A DNA stretch of 39,865 bases, taken from CAYQQU01 sp964419545. GTDB lineage: Bacteria > Bacteroidota > Bacteroidia > Chitinophagales > Saprospiraceae. The DNA lies in contig CAYQQU010000055.1 of assembly GCA_964419545.1 (NCBI GenBank), positions 1 to 39,865 of the forward strand. Reading direction: 5' to 3'. Of the stretch, positions 33,422-39,865 are shown in pieces (the stretch's first letter is position 1; each line of letters starts with the position of its first letter). A model generated the notes under the pieces. It was not told the DNA's origin. It worked only from the letters and a program-made list of their open reading frames with translations, and searched no databases. The translations under genes and the position numbers were made by a program.

Positions 33422-34795
33422 TTTAAAAACATAGGCCTTGCCCGGTGCGGAAGGCGGTGGAAAGCCGGTACCCGGCAGTCCTGCCACAATAGTATTGCCA
33501 TTGATGGCTATATCCCACATGATCGCGTCACTGCCTCCGTCGCTGGGCGAGAAAGTTTCCGTCAGCTCATAAGTGGCGCCCGTCAAGTCAAAAGCATAAA
33601 TAGCGTCCGAAATGCTGTTCGTCCCGGAAGCAGCGCCAATGAGGATACGGCCGCCCTGGATTTCCACGAACCGATTGGTAAACGGGGCGCCGCCGGGAGG
33701 CAGCAACAACTCTTGCGTCACCTCCCAACTGCCGCCGTTCTTAGTGATCACCCAGTGCTTATCGCCCGGTATGATAGCCGTTAGCACCACCGTATTATTT
33801 TGAATAGCGACAAAGCGAGGTAAGGCAATGGCAAAAGGAATCGGAGAAGGTACAATGACCTCTTGTTCCAGCGTCCAGCCGCCGCGATCTTTCGAAAAGA
33901 TCGAAGCGCGAACGATCCCCAGGTTGTTGTTTACCGAACCGGTGCCGACGATCCGGTTACCGGTGTCATCCATGTCAATGCCGAACCAATCGTAGCCCGG
34001 CCGAAAGATGGCGCCACTCAGCAGCCAGTCGTCACCGCTGCGAGTGAATACCGAAATGGTGCTGCCCGGGGAAGGAAATCCGGTAGCGGAGCTGGTTACC
34101 GCCAAGGTATTGCCCTTCAGGGCGAGCCCACTGGAGCCAAAAAACACCTCTCCATCGGGAGGGGTAAGGATACCTTGCTCCACCCAGGCGTCCCCCACTT
34201 TTTTGAACATAAACACTTTCCCGTTCCCGTTCTCGAATTGCGGTGCGGAGACAGCCATCCAGTCACCGCTGATCGATACGTTGCGACCGAAATCGTCGGC
34301 GTCGACACTGGGGCTGATCTCGCCGAGCAGCGTAGCGCCTCTGAAGTCAGAATATTCGTACACTTTCTGCTCTCCGGACGAACCGATGTAAACCCGGTTG
34401 TTGGCGGCTTCGACGCCCCAGCCGAATTCGTCGCCGGGGATACCGGCGGTCAGCAGGGTTTGTGAGGTGCGGAAATCCAGTGGAGCGGAAGTGCTACCCG
34501 AGGCAGTAGCCCGGGCCATCTGCCCTTCGATGGCGTTGATCAGGAACGTTTGATCTTTCTCCGGCAGAATGCTCATTCTTTCGTTGTACTTTTCCAGGAT
34601 TTGTTCGTCGGTGAGGCCGTCGGTGGGCACCCGGAAATTCAGCTCGAGAACGAGTCGCTCCAGAGCCAGCGTCATCTCCTCTTGCTGGGCTGCCGGGTTC
34701 TCTTCCAGTCGGAGGTCTTCTTTTTGGCAACTGGTCACCGCCAGAAGGCCGACCAGTATAAAAAAGGACAAAGAATACTTCGCAAAACTTCTCAT
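33419..34795 (-). CDS. Beta-propeller-like (FG-GAP-type) lipoprotein
   Basis: A 458-residue lipoprotein (lipobox AVTSC, Cys23). After a charged helical linker (about 30-95) come repeated units of about 50 residues with the pattern GDEFGWGVEAANNRVYIGSS, DDFGRNVSISGDWMAVSAP and YDWFGIDMDDTGNRIVGTG. These are typical of FG-GAP/integrin-alpha-like beta-propeller blades. Six to seven blades are plausible. Function is unknown; proteins of this kind are usually surface-associated and often bind ligands or calcium. It is divergent from the sulfotransferase-like gene. Its stop codon abuts a lone MITE end. Confidence 0.82.
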   Translation of the reverse strand: MRSFAKYSLSFFILVGLLAVTSCQKEDLRLEENPAAQQEEMTLALERLVLELNFRVPTDGLTDEQILEKYNERMSILPEKDQTFLINAIEGQMARATASGSTSAPLDFRTSQTLLTAGIPGDEFGWGVEAANNRVYIGSSGEQKVYEYSDFRGATLLGEISPSVDADDFGRNVSISGDWMAVSAPQFENGNGKVFMFKKVGDAWVEQGILTPPDGEVFFGSSGLALKGNTLAVTSSATGFPSPGSTISVFTRSGDDWLLSGAIFRPGYDWFGIDMDDTGNRIVGTGSVNNNLGIVRASIFSKDRGGWTLEQEVIVPSPIPFAIALPRFVAIQNNTVVLTAIIPGDKHWVITKNGGSWEVTQELLLPPGGAPFTNRFVEIQGGRILIGAASGTNSISDAIYAFDLTGATYELTETFSPSDGGSDAIMWDIAINGNTIVAGLPGTGFPPPSAPGKAYVFK

Positions 34796-34974
34796 GATTT
34801 TGTTTTCGTTTTAAAAAAAATGGATTAATAGTTTCTTTGTGGGAGCAAAACAAATCCCCAAAGGATCGCTTTACGATGGCTGTATTTGAGTGGGAAGAAA
34901 AAGGTTACCCCGGGGGGAGGCAGGAGATGGAAATGACGCGAAGCGCTTTTTATCTAAGAAATATTCTTCATAAT

Positions 34975-35805
34975 ATGCACAAAACGATCTACTTCCACGT
35001 AGGCACGGGCAAGACGGGCACCACCTTTTTGCAGTACCGGGTTTTTCCGAAAATGGAGGGTATTTTTTACATCCAACGCACCCGGTATCAAAGAGCAGCC
35101 CGGATCATTCAGCGCACCCATCACCCCAAGTACCTGGTGTCGCGGGAGTTCGATCAGCAACTCGAAGCCGAGGTGACCGCTTTTGCGCAGGCTTTCCCGG
35201 AAGCCCGGCCGATCATCGTTTTCCGGCGCCACGACAGCTACATTGCTTCCCAGTACCGGCGGTTCGTAAAAAACGGGTTTACCGGCCCTTTTGAAGCCTT
35301 CTTTGACTTGAAAGGCGACGCCGGTTATTTCAAAAAGCAAGATCTGGACTACAACCGGCAGATCCGGATCCTCGAAAAATGCTTTGCGCACCCGCCGCTG
35401 GTGCTGATCTACGAAGACCTGAAAAAAGATCCGCGCGCTTTCATCGATCAGCTGGCGCGGTATATGCAGGTGACCATTGACCACGACAGCATCAATTTCC
35501 GCAAAAAACACGCTTCCTATTCCGAAAAACAGCTGAAGGCCGTGCGCAACCTCGGCCAATACATCGATATGCGCAAGCGACGCGTCTTCCGCAACGGCGT
35601 CCTGCATTTTATCTGGCGCCTTTACCTGGGTTCCATCCGCTACGGCGCTTTGTACCTGGCCCGGCTGTTGCCGGATCGCTTTTACGCCGGCGCCCCTCTC
35701 CTACCCGACCACCGGTTGGAGGAAGTACGGCGCCATTACGAGGAAGACTGGCAACAGTGCCTGGCGTACGCCGGGCGGCCCCGAAAAACAGACGAAACGA
35801 AGTAG
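34975..35805 (+). CDS. Sulfotransferase-like protein
   Basis: A 276-residue protein with the PAPS-binding 5'-phosphosulfate loop HVGTGKTGTTFLQ (8-20), just after the start at 34975. The frame is open 46 codons further upstream, but that part looks non-coding and the family begins at KTIYFHVG. A second nucleotide-binding region fits RPIIVFRRHDSYIASQYRRF, with the 3'-phosphate-binding Arg/Ser. VLIYEDLKKDPRAFIDQLARY is the usual late helix-strand. Cargo (glycan, lipid or small molecule) is unknown, and no glycan gene cluster is adjacent. Confidence 0.85.
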   Translation: MHKTIYFHVGTGKTGTTFLQYRVFPKMEGIFYIQRTRYQRAARIIQRTHHPKYLVSREFDQQLEAEVTAFAQAFPEARPIIVFRRHDSYIASQYRRFVKNGFTGPFEAFFDLKGDAGYFKKQDLDYNRQIRILEKCFAHPPLVLIYEDLKKDPRAFIDQLARYMQVTIDHDSINFRKKHASYSEKQLKAVRNLGQYIDMRKRRVFRNGVLHFIWRLYLGSIRYGALYLARLLPDRFYAGAPLLPDHRLEEVRRHYEEDWQQCLAYAGRPRKTDETK

Positions 35806-35878
35806 ACCGGACGCGCTTTTACACTCGTATTACCTTGCCTCCAAACATTTTACGGGTTCTCCTGTTTCCTCAACATTT

Positions 35879-35901
35879 AGAGCATGCTCGGAGCTTGCTC
35901 T
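35879..35901. repeat. Hairpin between the sulfotransferase-like and SDR genes
   Basis: AGAGCATGCTCGGAGCTTGCTCT folds as a 10-bp stem with one mismatch. It contains CGGAGCTTGCTC, which also occurs in a hairpin between the CotH genes (11260-11271), suggesting a dispersed repeat. No T-run follows, so terminator action is doubtful. Confidence 0.45.
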
Positions 35902-35946
35902 TAGTCATTGCCGGTTCGGGAAGGTCGGGCCGGACTCAAAAATTAC

Positions 35947-35951
35947 AGGAG
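35947..35951 (+). promoter_or_regulatory. Shine-Dalgarno AGGAG deciding the SDR start
   Basis: AGGAG lies 4 nt before the ATG at 35956. Clear Shine-Dalgarno sequences are scarce elsewhere in this window, so it supports this start over an in-frame TTG 16 codons upstream. Confidence 0.6.
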
Positions 35952-35955
35952 AAAA

Positions 35956-36666
35956 ATGGATTTGGATAACAAAAATTACCTGATTGTCGGCGGCAGCTCG
36001 GGCATTGGACTGGCGCTGGTAAAGCGACTCGCGGAATCGAACGCCAACGTCTACGTAATATCGAGAAGCAACGAACAATTGCGGTCTTTGCCCACCGTAA
36101 AGCACATTCCCGGAGACATCACCGCGCCTTCCGTCGAGGTGGAAGGACTGCCCGATAAACTGGACGGTCTGGCGTACTGCCCGGGCACCATCAACCTCAA
36201 GCCATTCCGGTCGCTAAAACCCGAACAGTTTCAGGAAGATTTTGACATCAACCTATTAGGCGCCGTCAAGGTGCTGCAGGCCACGCAAAAACTGCTGAAA
36301 AAAGGCGATCAGCCTTCGGTAGTGCTCTTCAGTACGGTGGCGGTGGGTCAGGGTATGCCTTACCATGCTTCCGTAGCGGCCGCCAAGGGCGCGGTGGAAG
36401 GCATGGCCCGTTCGCTGGCCGCCGAGTGGGCGCCCCGCATCCGGGTCAACTGTATCGCCCCGTCCCTGATCGATACGCCGCTCGCCGGCCGATTGCTGTC
36501 GTCGGAAGATAAAAAAGAAGCCAATGGCAACCGCCATCCGCTGAAGCGGGTAGGAACCCCCGAAGAAGTAGCTCAGCTGGCCCATTTTCTGTTGTCTCCG
36601 CAAAGTAGCTGGGTGACCGGCCAGGTGATGGGACTGGATGGCGGCTTGTCTACCTTGCGCGTGTGA
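35956..36666 (+). CDS. Atypical SDR lacking the catalytic tyrosine
   Basis: A 236-residue SDR-fold protein with the cofactor loop VGGSSGIG (11-18), GDI (53-55), and FSTVAV with the expected catalytic Ser126. In the usual YxxxK motif the lysine is present (K144, in ASVAAAKGAVEG), but the tyrosine position is Val140. The nearest Tyr is Y136, four residues too early. NCIAPSLIDTPLA and WVTGQVMGLDGG complete the fold. The enzyme may use another residue, bind the cofactor without classical catalysis, or be a scaffold. It starts behind a good AGGAG site. A bidirectional terminator follows. Confidence 0.9.
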   Translation: MDLDNKNYLIVGGSSGIGLALVKRLAESNANVYVISRSNEQLRSLPTVKHIPGDITAPSVEVEGLPDKLDGLAYCPGTINLKPFRSLKPEQFQEDFDINLLGAVKVLQATQKLLKKGDQPSVVLFSTVAVGQGMPYHASVAAAKGAVEGMARSLAAEWAPRIRVNCIAPSLIDTPLAGRLLSSEDKKEANGNRHPLKRVGTPEEVAQLAHFLLSPQSSWVTGQVMGLDGGLSTLRV

Positions 36667-36786
36667 TCCATTCTTTCGGGCTACGGTGCTTTTGTTCTTT
36701 TCATCCAGGCGCCTTTGCCCCTGATACGCGTATTGTCAGTAAACTTCAAATAAAAAGCAGAGCAGGGATTGGCCTGATTGAAAATT

Positions 36787-36831
36787 AAAAACAGCCAAAA
36801 CTATTAAAGAACAATAGTTTTGGCTGTTTTT
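36787..36831. terminator. Bidirectional intrinsic terminator between convergent genes
   Basis: A perfect 19-bp stem (36787-36805 with 36813-36831; core ACAGCCAAAACTATT) and a 7-nt loop, with a T-run at its plus-strand 3' side and an A-run at its left side that reads as T on the minus strand. It lies between the SDR gene and the minus-strand plug-domain gene and should serve both. Confidence 0.92.
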
Positions 36832-36842
36832 CCTCTGCTCTA

Positions 36843-37361
36843 TTACATTGTTGTTTCGCCTGTTTTCGTATGCACGATGATCACGCCATTACCCGCTCCC
36901 GGGCCGTAGATCGCTGCTTTGGCAAGGCTTTTCACCACCTCGATGTAATCGACGTCGGCCGGCGGGATAATGTTCAGTAAGTCGTTGATGCGCTGGTCGT
37001 TATACCCGTAAAAAGGCAGCCCGTCGATCACGATCAGGGGCGGCCCCAGGGAGCCGCGTATCCGGACCTGGTAGTTGTTCAGGCTTCCGCTCACCCAAAC
37101 GCCGGCGATGCGGCCCCGGAGCATTTCGAAGATATTCAGGTTGCCCGGTTGCTCGCTGACGACCGCATCGGCAGCCAGCGCCGGCTGCGGGATGTCTATC
37201 TGCTGCCTGGCGACCGGCTCCGTGGGTAAAGGCGCCACGGTAAGCAGCTGAGTGGTATCGCCGGCCCCATCGTCATTCCACCCAAGCGCTATTGCTCCTG
37301 TGACATTGATGCTGCCCAGCAAAAACAGGGACAGGACGGTATAAATTATTCTTTTGTTCAT
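36843..37361 (-). CDS. Free-standing TonB-dependent receptor plug domain protein
   Basis: A 172-residue exported protein (signal peptide MNKRIIYTVLSLFLLG..., about 26 residues). Residues about 70-168 match a SusC/RagA-style plug: NIFEMLRGRIAGVWVSG, YQVRIRGSLGPPLIVIDGLPF, LLNIIPPADVDYIEVVKS and GNGVIIVHTKTG. The TonB box and the 22-strand barrel are both absent. The frame is complete and ends just before a bidirectional terminator, so it is not a truncated receptor gene in the usual sense. It may be a stand-alone carboxypeptidase-plug type adaptor or a decayed receptor. Its partner is unknown. Confidence 0.85.
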   Translation of the reverse strand: MNKRIIYTVLSLFLLGSINVTGAIALGWNDDGAGDTTQLLTVAPLPTEPVARQQIDIPQPALAADAVVSEQPGNLNIFEMLRGRIAGVWVSGSLNNYQVRIRGSLGPPLIVIDGLPFYGYNDQRINDLLNIIPPADVDYIEVVKSLAKAAIYGPGAGNGVIIVHTKTGETTM

Positions 37362-37501
37362 GGTTTGCTTCTTTTGTGTTGGTTACGCACAACTTTTCAT
37401 CTGTAGTCAAAACAAATTATTGCACAAATTAGTTTCCGAAAAAAATTGGAGCCACGAGATCATCATGACTCCAATTCTGCGAACATTGAAAGTTTAACAA
37501 T

Positions 37502-39706
37502 CTACCCCGCCGGCGGGACGACCTCCTCCAGTTTCCTGGCCACCAGCCGGGCGTAGTGGTGGTCCTCGTCAAAGAAGGAGACAAAAATATGGTGGGCTTC
37601 CCGCAGGTGTTCCTGTGCTTTTTCGCTTTGTCCTTTTTTTGCCAGGGCGGTCGCCAGGTTGATTTTCCGGATACCGATCCGGGGATGGAAATTGCTGAAG
37701 AACCGCTTTTCGATCTCGATGGCTTGTTCCAGGAGGGCGATCGCTTCGGCATAATCGCCCTGGTTGGTTTTAATGACGCCTTTATTGGCCAGCCCGCGGG
37801 CGAAGTCGGGCTCTTCGCTGCCGAATTTTTCCCGCAGCAGCGCCAGCCCCTGGTCGGTATACGTCAGGGCCGCCGGATAGCGGCCCATGTGAAAATAAGT
37901 GCTTCCCAGGTTCAGGCAGATGGTAGCGTAGTCTTTCATGCGGGTTTTGCCGGCCAATTCGTAGATTTCCTTAGCCTCCAGCAGGTGGGCCTTGGCATCC
38001 CGGATCTCACCGAGCGTCGTTTGGATGCAGCTTACGTTAGACAGGAGGCGGGCGTAGTTGATGCTGTCTTCCCCGTACACCTCCCGGTTGCGTTCCAGCG
38101 ACTGGAGCAGTAAGCGCCGCGCCGCCTGGTAATCCCCCAGGTCCTGATAGATGAGTCCCAGGCAGTTTTCCACCCAGGCCAGGAGAGAAATATCGATTTC
38201 GCCTTTTTGGGCCAGCAGGCGCTCCATCAGGCTTTTTGCTTTGTCGTATTCGCCCAGCACCCGGTAATTCAGGGCCAGCGAGACTTTGAGTTCGGCCAGT
38301 TCCAGCTTCGCCTTCGGGCCGCCGAGGTGAATGAGGTGTTCGCCGAAAGGAATCCATTTTGCTTTATGCAGGGAGATGGCGTAATAATGGCTGATCCACA
38401 GCTTTTCGACCAGGTTTTTGGTGATTTTCCGGAAATCGGTAGCCGCCGGGCGGTGTTTTTTGAGAAAGACCTCCTGCAGTACTTTGTGCATCTGGTAAGC
38501 GTCGGATTCTGCGTCATAGTGGAGCACCCCTTTCTCGGCCAGGCTGTCGAGCACCTCCGGGAACGCCCTTCCCGTAGGTTTCGGCCGGCCGTCAATAGCG
38601 AAGAGGTCGCGCAATACCGGGTACGGGATCAAAAAGGGCGGCGTCAGCAAAAACTGCTGGATCGTCCACCACTCCAGCGGGCTGAACTCCAGCGCGGTGA
38701 AAACGCGGCTGACCATATTTTCCCCTTCATCCTTTTCCGATTGTTCCCGGATGTCCGCTTCCAGCCGGGCGAGCGGTATCCGCCGTTTGTGGGCTACCGA
38801 AGCAAGAACGGAGACGGCCAAGGGATGGTAGTCGAGTTTATTCAGAATAAACGCCAGCCTGGAGTCGTCGGCTTCCCGCCGGTAGCGGCGATAGAACAGC
38901 TGTTTGGCCGCCGCCGGTTTCAGCGCCGGCAGCGGATACATCCGGATGCCGTCCAGAGCGACACGGGTGGTGAGCAGGATCTGGCAGGAAGAAGCCGCGC
39001 GCAGCTGCTCCAGGTATTCGAGGATGCTCGCATCCACGTTGTCGATGACGATCAGTACTTTCTTTTTCAGGTTTTGAAAAAGGTCCAGCACGTCTTTGAA
39101 CAGCGCGTCGTAACTTTTTTTGTTGATGACATCCACCAGCAATTCCTGATTGGAAACAAAGGCCTCTTTGATATCCCGCGATTGATTGATCCAGACCAGG
39201 TGGTCGTATTCGTCGCTAAAACGAGTGATAAAAGCCCGGGCGAGCATCGTCTTGCCCGTCCCGCCCGTTCCGGCAACGGCAAGGATCTGCGCCTCGGTCA
39301 GCGTCTTTTTCAGTTCCGTTAGCTCTTTATCCCGTCCGATGATCAGCCTGGCATCCAGGAAGGGCACCTGGGTGAGATTTTTGGGGATCTGCCGCGGGTG
39401 CTGACCAACCAGCGATAAAGGCTTAGGGCTTGCGGCGTTGCGCTCCCGCAGTTGCTGGTTCTCTACTTCTTTGACCAGGGAAAGGATGCCGGTCACGATC
39501 CGGTTCTTGATAAAACTCGCATCCTGCCCGGAGAGGTTTCGACGCTTTTCCTGCTTGAGCAAATCGGCGTAGACCGCCGCCTGAAAGCGGATCTCATCAA
39601 TGGTTTGCTCGTCTTTTGCTTCGTTGCGTAGTAAGGAAAGCGCTTTTTTGATCTTGTTGTCGCGCAACAGATCAGTAATTTTTTCGGAGAAATTTTCGGA
39701 GGCCAT
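37502..39706 (-). CDS. STAND NTPase with effector-associated N-terminal domain and TPRs
   Basis: A 734-residue protein in three parts. Residues 1-82 (LLRDNKIKKALSLLRNEA, AAVYADLLKQEKRRNLSGQ, FIKNRIVTGILSLV) resemble the effector-associated domain called EAD11, a small helical adaptor known from predicted bacterial conflict systems. Residues about 115-400 are an NB-ARC/NACHT-type ATPase: P-loop GTGGTGKT (146-153), Walker B VLIVIDNVD (217-225) and sensor ILLTTR (243-248), then a helical region with a winged-helix-like part. Residues about 475-725 are TPRs, for example NCLGLIYQDLGDYQAARRLL and LNLGSTYFHMGRYPAALTY. In known STAND proteins the repeats sense a ligand and the NTPase oligomerises to activate an effector. 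No toxic effector domain is in this protein, so it likely recruits a partner through the N-terminal domain. Confidence 0.9.
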   Translation of the reverse strand: MASENFSEKITDLLRDNKIKKALSLLRNEAKDEQTIDEIRFQAAVYADLLKQEKRRNLSGQDASFIKNRIVTGILSLVKEVENQQLRERNAASPKPLSLVGQHPRQIPKNLTQVPFLDARLIIGRDKELTELKKTLTEAQILAVAGTGGTGKTMLARAFITRFSDEYDHLVWINQSRDIKEAFVSNQELLVDVINKKSYDALFKDVLDLFQNLKKKVLIVIDNVDASILEYLEQLRAASSCQILLTTRVALDGIRMYPLPALKPAAAKQLFYRRYRREADDSRLAFILNKLDYHPLAVSVLASVAHKRRIPLARLEADIREQSEKDEGENMVSRVFTALEFSPLEWWTIQQFLLTPPFLIPYPVLRDLFAIDGRPKPTGRAFPEVLDSLAEKGVLHYDAESDAYQMHKVLQEVFLKKHRPAATDFRKITKNLVEKLWISHYYAISLHKAKWIPFGEHLIHLGGPKAKLELAELKVSLALNYRVLGEYDKAKSLMERLLAQKGEIDISLLAWVENCLGLIYQDLGDYQAARRLLLQSLERNREVYGEDSINYARLLSNVSCIQTTLGEIRDAKAHLLEAKEIYELAGKTRMKDYATICLNLGSTYFHMGRYPAALTYTDQGLALLREKFGSEEPDFARGLANKGVIKTNQGDYAEAIALLEQAIEIEKRFFSNFHPRIGIRKINLATALAKKGQSEKAQEHLREAHHIFVSFFDEDHHYARLVARKLEEVVPPAG

Positions 39707-39865
39707 CTTTGGAAAATAATTTGGGTTCTATACACACTTTCAATATACAAAAAAAACAGATGTCCCATTTTTTTACCCCAAAAAATTCGGCCCCTTCGCG
39801 CAGATTTATTGTTCAGAGCTTGTTTGGAGGTAGTCATTTTGGCTGCAAAACCCAGCTTTTGGAAC
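39707..39865. other. Upstream region of the STAND gene, cut by the window edge
   Basis: No gene is supported. The part nearest the STAND start is AT-rich (TTTTTTTTGTATATTG on the minus strand) and is the likely promoter region, but the motif match is too loose to place exactly. The window ends before the next gene, so any upstream partner is unseen. Confidence 0.4.

Overview
The window reads as chromosomal DNA of a GC-rich member of the Bacteroidota, most likely class Saprospiria (Lewinella/Phaeodactylibacter-like). The evidence is a PorP/SprF-type outer-membrane protein paired with a giant PKD-repeat protein ending in a type B (gliding-type) type IX sorting domain, a SusC-style TonB plug domain, CotH-family secreted proteins, and the general lack of Shine-Dalgarno sequences. 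The class assignment is inference. No rRNA, tRNA, CRISPR array, complete insertion sequence or prophage is visible.

Layout. (1) 1-14585 is almost all minus strand: a tyrosine recombinase with an unusual N-terminus; a pair of coiled-coil genes, one membrane-anchored and PspA-like; an overlapping operon of an alpha/beta hydrolase, sbcD and sbcC; two tandem CotH-family secreted proteins; a one-domain asparaginase-like protein with a small membrane protein; and a YkuK-type RNase H-fold protein. (2) 14812-27107 is plus strand: a divergent photolyase/cryptochrome, a gamma-glutamylcyclotransferase-like protein and a DUF255 thioredoxin-like lipoprotein in one run, then the PorP/SprF protein and its probable 1813-residue type IX cargo, then a short-chain dehydrogenase. 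(3) 27256-28850 (minus) holds an AlkD-like DNA glycosylase and an uncharacterised protein. rarA (plus) and a CPA-type antiporter (minus) follow. (4) 31897-39706 holds an unknown exported protein, a beta-propeller-like lipoprotein, a sulfotransferase-like protein, an atypical SDR, a free-standing TonB plug protein and a STAND NTPase with an effector-associated N-terminal domain and TPRs.

DNA maintenance is well represented: SbcCD, RarA, an AlkD-like protein, a photolyase relative and a YkuK nuclease-fold protein. Envelope and export functions make up most of the rest.

The most distinctive non-coding signals are repeats. A roughly 168-bp MITE-like element with ends close to TTAACCCGGATTATT occurs twice at full length, once left-truncated and once or twice as a lone end, and its ends form or abut stop codons. 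A second, unrelated fold-back sequence also begins at a stop codon. Two hexanucleotide (TGTGGG) tracts follow the TGA stops of sbcC and the PKD gene, sharing a 14-bp junction. The best candidate for an under-described biological system is the EAD-NTPase-TPR protein at the right end. The membrane-anchored PspA-like protein with its coiled-coil partner, and the photolyase relative lacking two of three electron-transfer tryptophans, come next.
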